NCBI GenBank assembly: GCA_030631875.1 | Contig: DAOVKH010000037.1 | Coordinates: forward strand, 1-11,125 | Source of the DNA: Deltaproteobacteria bacterium | Lineage (GTDB): Bacteria > Desulfobacterota > GWC2-55-46 > DRQE01 | Reading direction: 5' to 3' | Length of the DNA stretch: 11,125 nt | In this document: positions 6,594 to 11,125 of the stretch, one piece after another | Layout: each line of letters starts with the position of its first letter | Position numbering within the stretch: position 1 is the first letter of the stretch | Made by a program: the position numbers and the translations under genes | Notes under the pieces: model-generated | Database searches by the model: none | What the model saw: the letters and a program-made list of their open reading frames with translations, nothing else | Told to the model about the DNA's origin: nothing

Positions 6594-7865
6594 TTAAATT
6601 TGATGACACTGTTCGCATATATCTTTAATCTTATCGAGTCTCAGTAGAGGATCGTGGTCGGCCCCCATTGGTGTATGACAGGTGGTACAATCCATGGGGT
6701 CTTGGGAGCGAGGATCTATTACACCCTCACCGACCGGATGAGTGAATGTTCCCTGAACCGGATGACAATTCGCCGTAGAGCAGGTATCCGCCCCCTTCGA
6801 GAGGAAGTACTTATAATCCGAGCCGTGAGATACGTGACAATTAGAACACTTATCGGCATCTACATGTTTGTACTTATAAGCCTTCAAGCTCTCTTCAGTA
6901 GCCTCATGGCAGGCGTAACATACCTTGGATTCCTTGCCCTTCATAAGGTTCTTACGATCCGAGGCATGAGAGTTATGACAATCAACGCACATATTAGCGC
7001 TGTCTCCGGCACTCATATGGCTATATACTTTATTAAAGCTCGGCAATGTAGAGGCGTGACACTCCGTACAGAGCTTCGTCCCTGAGACCTTAAGAGCCTT
7101 TGATTTGCCCTTATGGCAAGCATCGCAATTCTTCTCAGCAAAAGGCGCATGCATGTTTGCTCCGACCAACGAAGCATTGTCGGAAGAATGGGGGCTGTGA
7201 CAAGAGACACAATCGGTACCTGCAACCTTGAAGCCGCTGTGCGCACGCTTTAATTTGTCTGTCTTGGCACTATGACAACCTTCGCAGAGCTTACCACGCT
7301 CCTTTATAAGAAGCCCGTCATTGCCCGATGAATGCGCGGCGTGGCAGGCAAGACACTTTCCTGCCTTAACCTTTGGGTGCACCACCTTGCCTGCTATAAG
7401 TTCGTCCTTGGGATGACACGTAAAACAACTCTTGCTTCCGCGTTCTTTCAGAAGCCCTCTGCCTTCGCCGGAGTGAGGATCATGGCACACGAGGCACTCG
7501 CCCTTAGCAACCGGCTCATGAACAACCTTGCCTTTAAGTATCTCCTTACTTTTATGGCACGTCTCGCAAAGCCTTTTGCCTTCCGAAGCCGTCAACCCCG
7601 AATGTTTAGACGCATGCGGACTATGGCATACCGTACACTTGCCAAGCCTTACCGGCTCATGCACGTTGGACTTATTAAGGAACTTACCGGCATCGCTATG
7701 ACAGCTGAGGCAAAGTTTCTTGGTATTCTTGACACTCTTGGCCTCTACAGAAGGCGCAAGTACCGCGAATACCATTACCATACAGATGAAGACAAAGCAC
7801 CCTGTAAGATAACGCCTCAACGACGAAGTACTGTATTTTAACTTATTATCTACCATAGATATCAT
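6594..7865 (-). CDS. 16-heme secreted cytochrome c (doubled-CXXCH family)
   Basis: 423 residues from ATG 7865. This start has AGAGG about 9 nt upstream and gives a normal signal peptide (RRYLTGCFVFICMVMVFAVL, cleavage near VEA at 42). The frame continues to a TTG at 7922 but that would add an odd hydrophobic extension. There are 15 CXXCH sites plus one CX4CH (CSTANCH, residues 362-368), hence 16 predicted hemes. Sites come in pairs with intervening HEPV-type and CHxPHxS motifs that supply His ligands, as in the doubled-CXXCH repeat family. The C-terminal part (GTFTHPVGEGVIDPR, then CTTCH and CEQCH) is a common ending of this family. No lipobox is seen, so the protein should be periplasmic or secreted. 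It follows the 26-heme gene by 71 bp in the same direction and could be its periplasmic partner. The ATG at 7856 is an alternative start. Confidence 0.93.
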   Translation of the reverse strand: MISMVDNKLKYSTSSLRRYLTGCFVFICMVMVFAVLAPSVEAKSVKNTKKLCLSCHSDAGKFLNKSNVHEPVRLGKCTVCHSPHASKHSGLTASEGKRLCETCHKSKEILKGKVVHEPVAKGECLVCHDPHSGEGRGLLKERGSKSCFTCHPKDELIAGKVVHPKVKAGKCLACHAAHSSGNDGLLIKERGKLCEGCHSAKTDKLKRAHSGFKVAGTDCVSCHSPHSSDNASLVGANMHAPFAEKNCDACHKGKSKALKVSGTKLCTECHASTLPSFNKVYSHMSAGDSANMCVDCHNSHASDRKNLMKGKESKVCYACHEATEESLKAYKYKHVDADKCSNCHVSHGSDYKYFLSKGADTCSTANCHPVQGTFTHPVGEGVIDPRSQDPMDCTTCHTPMGADHDPLLRLDKIKDICEQCHQI

Positions 7866-7936
7866 AATCACTATCCTCTGAAGAACTCCTCCCCAAAAAC
7901 ATATACAAACCAACCACAGCAAAAGAGACTGCGAAT

Positions 7937-9931
7937 CTAAAGTTTATCGTGACAAGCGGCACATTCGCCTTTATCAAATGGCTCATGCATGACCGGGTTA
8001 AGGAGTCTCTTATCCTCTGCCTTATGAGCCGCATGACAGCTAAGGCAATCGGCCGTCTCTATAGATATGCCTCCGTGTAACTTAAGCATCTTATCCGAAG
8101 CAACTTCGTGACACTTGATGCAAAGTTTTGCCCCATCTGCGACAAGCAACCACTCTCTCTCAGAAGAGTGCGATGAATGACAATCTTCACACTTGCCCTG
8201 CTTGACGATGCCGTGAAGGTAGGACTCATCATCGGGCTTGCCCACATCGTCCCTGGTGTAGTCGGCGTGGCATGAGTAGCAAAGCCTTCCTCCACGAGCA
8301 AGGAGGTTACCCTCAAGCCTGCTTCCGTGAGGACTATGACACTTGGTACATAAGCCTTTAACGGCCGGCTCGTGTGCGACACTCGCCTTGGATATAGTGC
8401 TCTTTACGGATTCGTGGCACTTATAGCATATCTTATCGGTGTCATCCAATAGCTGAGTGATATTGTTGCTGGCATGCGGATCATGGCATTCCATGCACCT
8501 GCCTTCGCTAAAGACACTGTGCTTTCCTTCTTCGCTGACTCGTTTGAGCATATTAGAGTGACACTTAAAGCAGACTTCTTCCGCTTTATTGTTCAACAAT
8601 GCCTTCTCATCACTGCTGTGCGAGGTATGGCAAGCGGTACATACGCCGTCTTCGACCATGGTGTGCACAAAGACACGGTTAAAGTCTTTCTCCGCATCGA
8701 CGTGACAGCTATAACAAAGATCCTTCTCCACGGAGTTGAGCAGATACATCTCGCTTGAGCCGTGAGCGTCGTGGCAGACCAAACACTTACCTTCCTCTAC
8801 CGGCTGATGTTTATTTGCCTTTCCAAAGCCACGCTTGGTATTGTCGTGACACTCATAGCAAAGTGACGCACCAACGGCCTTCAACTGAAATTCATTAGAA
8901 GACCCGTGCGGAGCATGACACCCGCTGCAATTACCGTTCTTAGCTGGCGAATGTTTATACTGCGAATCGTGATCCTTGCTCGCCTCTTCGTGGCAACTAT
9001 AACAAAGAGACTTCTCTATAGATACAAGCTCATACTCATTGTCCGAAGCGTGCGGAGCATGGCACGACAAACACGCCCCCTCCTTGGACGGAAGATGAAC
9101 GAATGACTCCGCCAACTCCTTCTTGGTGCTCTCGTGACAGCTATAACAAAGCTCCGCCACATCACCGTCTGTCTTTAACGATATCGCCTCGCCGGAGACG
9201 GCGTTACTGTGGCAGGCATTACACTTCCCCTCATTGAAGGGCTGATGCGTGTAATTCCTAATAAGACTATCGCCATCTGAGGCGTGCGGCGTATGACATG
9301 AGAGGCAATCCGTTCCGGCCACGTCATACTTAAAGTGAGCTTCTTTAAAGGTATTATCGGTCGGCTCATGACACTTCAAGCAGAGACCATTACCCTCTTC
9401 GAGCAGGTTATTGGGAATCTCTGAAGAATGAGGACTGTGGCACTGATTACAGCCCTGCTCAACGGCGGCGTGGTTCGTCTTCTTTGAGAAGTTACTCTTC
9501 GCATGGCACTTATAACATAGGTCGTTACCCTCAAATTTAGAGAGTCCTTTAAAGGTAGACGAATGCGGGTCGTGACATACGAGGCAAGCACCCTCCTTGA
9601 CCGGACTGTGAATCTGACTCTTCTCTATATTAACTTTATCTGCCTCGTGGCACTTATAACAAAGTACCTTGTCGTCCGAGGAGACCAGGTTTAGATTTCC
9701 TATTAAGCCGTGCGGAACATGGCACGCCTCACATAGCTTTTCGGCAACAGGGGCGTGCAGATTGCCCGCCTCATAGACGGCATACTGCTCCGCGTGGCAA
9801 TCCACGCAAGACTTCCTGACCACTCTTGGACCAAGACATCCTGCAAGCAACACAACGCAACACAAGAGCACTGTAAAGAGCCCTGCGCGCGAAACAAAGA
9901 AATCGCGAATATCTCTACCGCTTGCCCTCAT
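7937..9931 (-). CDS. 26-heme cytochrome c lipoprotein (doubled-CXXCH repeats)
   Basis: 664 residues. A long signal peptide ends in lipobox LLAGC with Cys32, so the protein should be lipid-anchored, most likely at the outer membrane. From residue 42 (CVDCH) to 657 (CAACH) there are 26 CXXCH motifs, spaced about 20-25 residues apart. They repeat as pairs of roughly 45-48 residues. One member is often LCYxCH; the other is typically CxxCHxPHxS. A conserved H(x)PVxEG segment lies between, giving His for bis-His ligation. Nearly the entire mature protein is heme repeat, which suggests an elongated molecular wire. The ATG overlaps the foldase stop by 17 bp and its AGGAGG (9936-9941) lies inside the foldase gene, so translation is probably coupled. 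Known relatives act in outer-membrane or extracellular electron transfer. Whether it sits in a porin-cytochrome conduit cannot be seen here. Confidence 0.95.
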   Translation of the reverse strand: MRASGRDIRDFFVSRAGLFTVLLCCVVLLAGCLGPRVVRKSCVDCHAEQYAVYEAGNLHAPVAEKLCEACHVPHGLIGNLNLVSSDDKVLCYKCHEADKVNIEKSQIHSPVKEGACLVCHDPHSSTFKGLSKFEGNDLCYKCHAKSNFSKKTNHAAVEQGCNQCHSPHSSEIPNNLLEEGNGLCLKCHEPTDNTFKEAHFKYDVAGTDCLSCHTPHASDGDSLIRNYTHQPFNEGKCNACHSNAVSGEAISLKTDGDVAELCYSCHESTKKELAESFVHLPSKEGACLSCHAPHASDNEYELVSIEKSLCYSCHEEASKDHDSQYKHSPAKNGNCSGCHAPHGSSNEFQLKAVGASLCYECHDNTKRGFGKANKHQPVEEGKCLVCHDAHGSSEMYLLNSVEKDLCYSCHVDAEKDFNRVFVHTMVEDGVCTACHTSHSSDEKALLNNKAEEVCFKCHSNMLKRVSEEGKHSVFSEGRCMECHDPHASNNITQLLDDTDKICYKCHESVKSTISKASVAHEPAVKGLCTKCHSPHGSRLEGNLLARGGRLCYSCHADYTRDDVGKPDDESYLHGIVKQGKCEDCHSSHSSEREWLLVADGAKLCIKCHEVASDKMLKLHGGISIETADCLSCHAAHKAEDKRLLNPVMHEPFDKGECAACHDKL

Positions 9932-11125
9932 TAAACCTCCTCAGCGAATCCTCATTTATAGAGATCTTAACGGTACCTCTAAGACGTAGAAGATACTCAT
10001 CTAACGTATCTTTAAAGAACTCTCTGCCGAGCTTTACAGATATAGCGTCTTTTACCTCTTCGAAAGGTGCTAAATCGCCGACCTTCATATCATTCACCCT
10101 TACGACAAAGTATCCGTACTGGCCTTTAAAAGGACCAACAATATCACCCGTCTCTACCTCTGAGATTTCATCGGCCATTAAAGGCGGTAAGCTGCCCTTA
10201 TCAACCCAGCCCAACTCGCCACCTCTCTTATTAGATGGGTCTATGGACATAGTCTTTGCAACATAAACAAAATCGGCGCCTGCTCTGAGATCCTTCAGAA
10301 GCTCTTGCGCTGACTCTTCGCTTGTGACCGTTATCGTAGATATATTATAGCTATCTGTCTTGACAAATTTATCCTTATTGTCTTCGTAGAACTTAACGAC
10401 ATCCTCGTCGCTTACCTTTACTATTGGGGCTACTATTTTGCGTTTAAAGAGACTCACCAACTTCTTATCACTGTAAGCGGTTATCCTGTCGGCGAGATCA
10501 TAGACCGTTTTTTCATATCCTTTAGAGATTGCCGCCTCGTCGAGGAGCTTACGAAGAACTAACGCCTCCAACTCCTCTCGAAGTATATCTTCATCCGAGA
10601 AGTCATGGCCGGCCTTACTAACAGTAAGCATAAATTCAAATGCGCTTACGGGTTTCCCGTTGACCTTTGCCACTGTGGTCGCGTCTATAACGCTTAAAGG
10701 AAGCTCCGCCCCCTCCTCAGCTATAACCTTCAAGGCATCGTCGTATACTTTTACGCGAGCCTTAGCGCGCAGAGACTCAAAGTACTCTACCTCCCTGATG
10801 GCAACCTTTTTATTATATATGCGATCCTTTGCCGTCACGACCTTCTTACCATGGGCCTTTGCTTCTGCCTGTGCCTGCTCCTCTTCCGACGTATCAACGT
10901 CTTCTTCTGAGCCTTCTCCAGAGACAACAGCGTCGGTTTCCTGCTCAGAGGTCTCGCTCTTTTCGTCACCCTCACCTGCGGCCTTGGCCGCGGCCTCTTC
11001 TTCCTTACGCGCCTCTTCTAAGTACTGAGCCACCTCTTCGTCACTTACCGTAACCTTATCCATTATCTCTTCATCGCGAAGATGCCTGAGGAAAAAGTTA
11101 AGCCTGAAACTCTCCATTTGAGAGA
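9915..11125 (-). CDS. SurA/PpiC-type parvulin foldase with degenerate active site (5' end outside window)
   Basis: The frame is open to the window edge; an ATG at 11117 exists but has no ribosome site and would start mid-domain, so the N-terminus is probably missing. Numbering from 11117: a hinge-like KVTVSDEEVAQYLEEA (21-36), an acidic Glu/Ser-rich linker (37-90), a helical stretch ending RVKVYDDALKVI (121-132), then a SurA_N-like chaperone region starting VAKVNGKPVSAFEF (149-162). A second hinge, KVSDEDVVKFYEDNKDKF (234-251), precedes a parvulin rotamase domain at about 255-343 containing GGELGWVDKG. Both usual parvulin histidines look replaced: Thr261 where HILV normally stands (TITV) and Phe337 in GYFVVRV where GYHxxxV is usual. 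It may therefore work mainly as a periplasmic chaperone. It overlaps the 26-heme gene by 17 bp, so a cytochrome folding role is likely. The domain order suggests an internal duplication that lost its first rotamase domain. Confidence 0.9.
   Translation of the reverse strand, partial: SQMESFRLNFFLRHLRDEEIMDKVTVSDEEVAQYLEEARKEEEAAAKAAGEGDEKSETSEQETDAVVSGEGSEEDVDTSEEEQAQAEAKAHGKKVVTAKDRIYNKKVAIREVEYFESLRAKARVKVYDDALKVIAEEGAELPLSVIDATTVAKVNGKPVSAFEFMLTVSKAGHDFSDEDILREELEALVLRKLLDEAAISKGYEKTVYDLADRITAYSDKKLVSLFKRKIVAPIVKVSDEDVVKFYEDNKDKFVKTDSYNISTITVTSEESAQELLKDLRAGADFVYVAKTMSIDPSNKRGGELGWVDKGSLPPLMADEISEVETGDIVGPFKGQYGYFVVRVNDMKVGDLAPFEEVKDAISVKLGREFFKDTLDEYLLRLRGTVKISINEDSLRRFNEGKR
9936..9941 (-). 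promoter_or_regulatory. Ribosome binding site of the 26-heme gene inside the foldase gene
   Basis: AGGAGG lies 4 nt ahead of ATG 9931 and encodes the Arg-Arg of the foldase C-terminus. Its position fixes the start of the 26-heme protein and points to translational coupling of foldase and cytochrome. Confidence 0.75.

Noticed and set aside
6568..6618. Extension of the NHL propeller start to an ATG overlapping the 16-heme gene.
   Set aside because: The internal ATG at 6567 has a GGAG site and begins a standard signal peptide.
7332..7841. A 169-codon plus-strand frame antisense to the 16-heme gene.
   Set aside because: It is a mirror of the repeated heme motif codons; the minus strand carries a clear cytochrome with signal peptide and 16 heme sites.
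7866..7922. Extension of the 16-heme cytochrome to a TTG start.
   Set aside because: No ribosome site at the TTG, and the added residues disrupt a normal signal peptide that begins at ATG 7865.
7937..9931. Regularly spaced similar DNA words, at first glance a repeat array or CRISPR-like pattern.
   Set aside because: The similarity is the recurring codons of LCYxCH and CHxPHxS heme sites within one reading frame; the units are not identical.
10660..11028. A 122-codon plus-strand frame rich in Ser and Ala.
   Set aside because: It is the complement of the acidic Glu/Ala linker of the foldase gene and has no ribosome site.

Overview
All nine genes in this window lie on the minus strand, so transcription runs from right to left. 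The content points to an anaerobic Gram-negative bacterium that exchanges electrons with its surroundings, such as a metal reducer or a syntrophic partner. Candidate groups are Desulfobacterota/Desulfuromonadota-like or Nitrospirota-like lineages; the sequence alone does not settle which. The evidence is four multiheme c-type cytochromes with 51 visible heme-attachment motifs in about 11 kb (26, 16, 3 and 6), two outer-membrane-type lipoprotein signals, two secreted six-bladed NHL propellers, a parvulin-type foldase and an HD-GYP response regulator. ATA isoleucine codons are common throughout and base composition is moderate.

Right part (11125 to 4942): a tight operon runs foldase (partial) > 26-heme lipoprotein > 16-heme secreted cytochrome > NHL propeller > triheme c7-type lipoprotein. 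The foldase and the 26-heme gene overlap by 17 bp. The propeller and the triheme gene are 3 bp apart. This looks like an outer-membrane or cell-surface electron-transfer module with its own folding helper. No beta-barrel porin is visible; if one exists it should lie beyond the right edge.

Middle (4832 to 3822): a REC plus HD-GYP protein, a predicted c-di-GMP phosphodiesterase, follows the operon after 109 bp and may be read from it.

Left-middle (3821 to 2021): a 505 bp gap holds a good promoter with palindromic elements and a leader of about 250 nt. It precedes a six-heme cytochrome that matches the Geobacter filament cytochrome OmcS in heme count, length, heme order and local motifs. The gene ends in a perfect intrinsic terminator, so this probable nanowire subunit forms its own transcription unit.

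Left (1882 to 1): a new promoter candidate leads to a TPR protein, which looks like the tail of a larger membrane-TPR protein, and a second NHL propeller cut by the window edge.

Taken together: the large cytochromes could carry electrons through the periplasm and across the outer membrane, the foldase could help fold or export them, the propellers could act as scaffolds, and the OmcS-like protein could polymerise into an extracellular heme wire. HD-GYP signalling may tune the switch between attached and free life. These functional links are inference from gene content and order.
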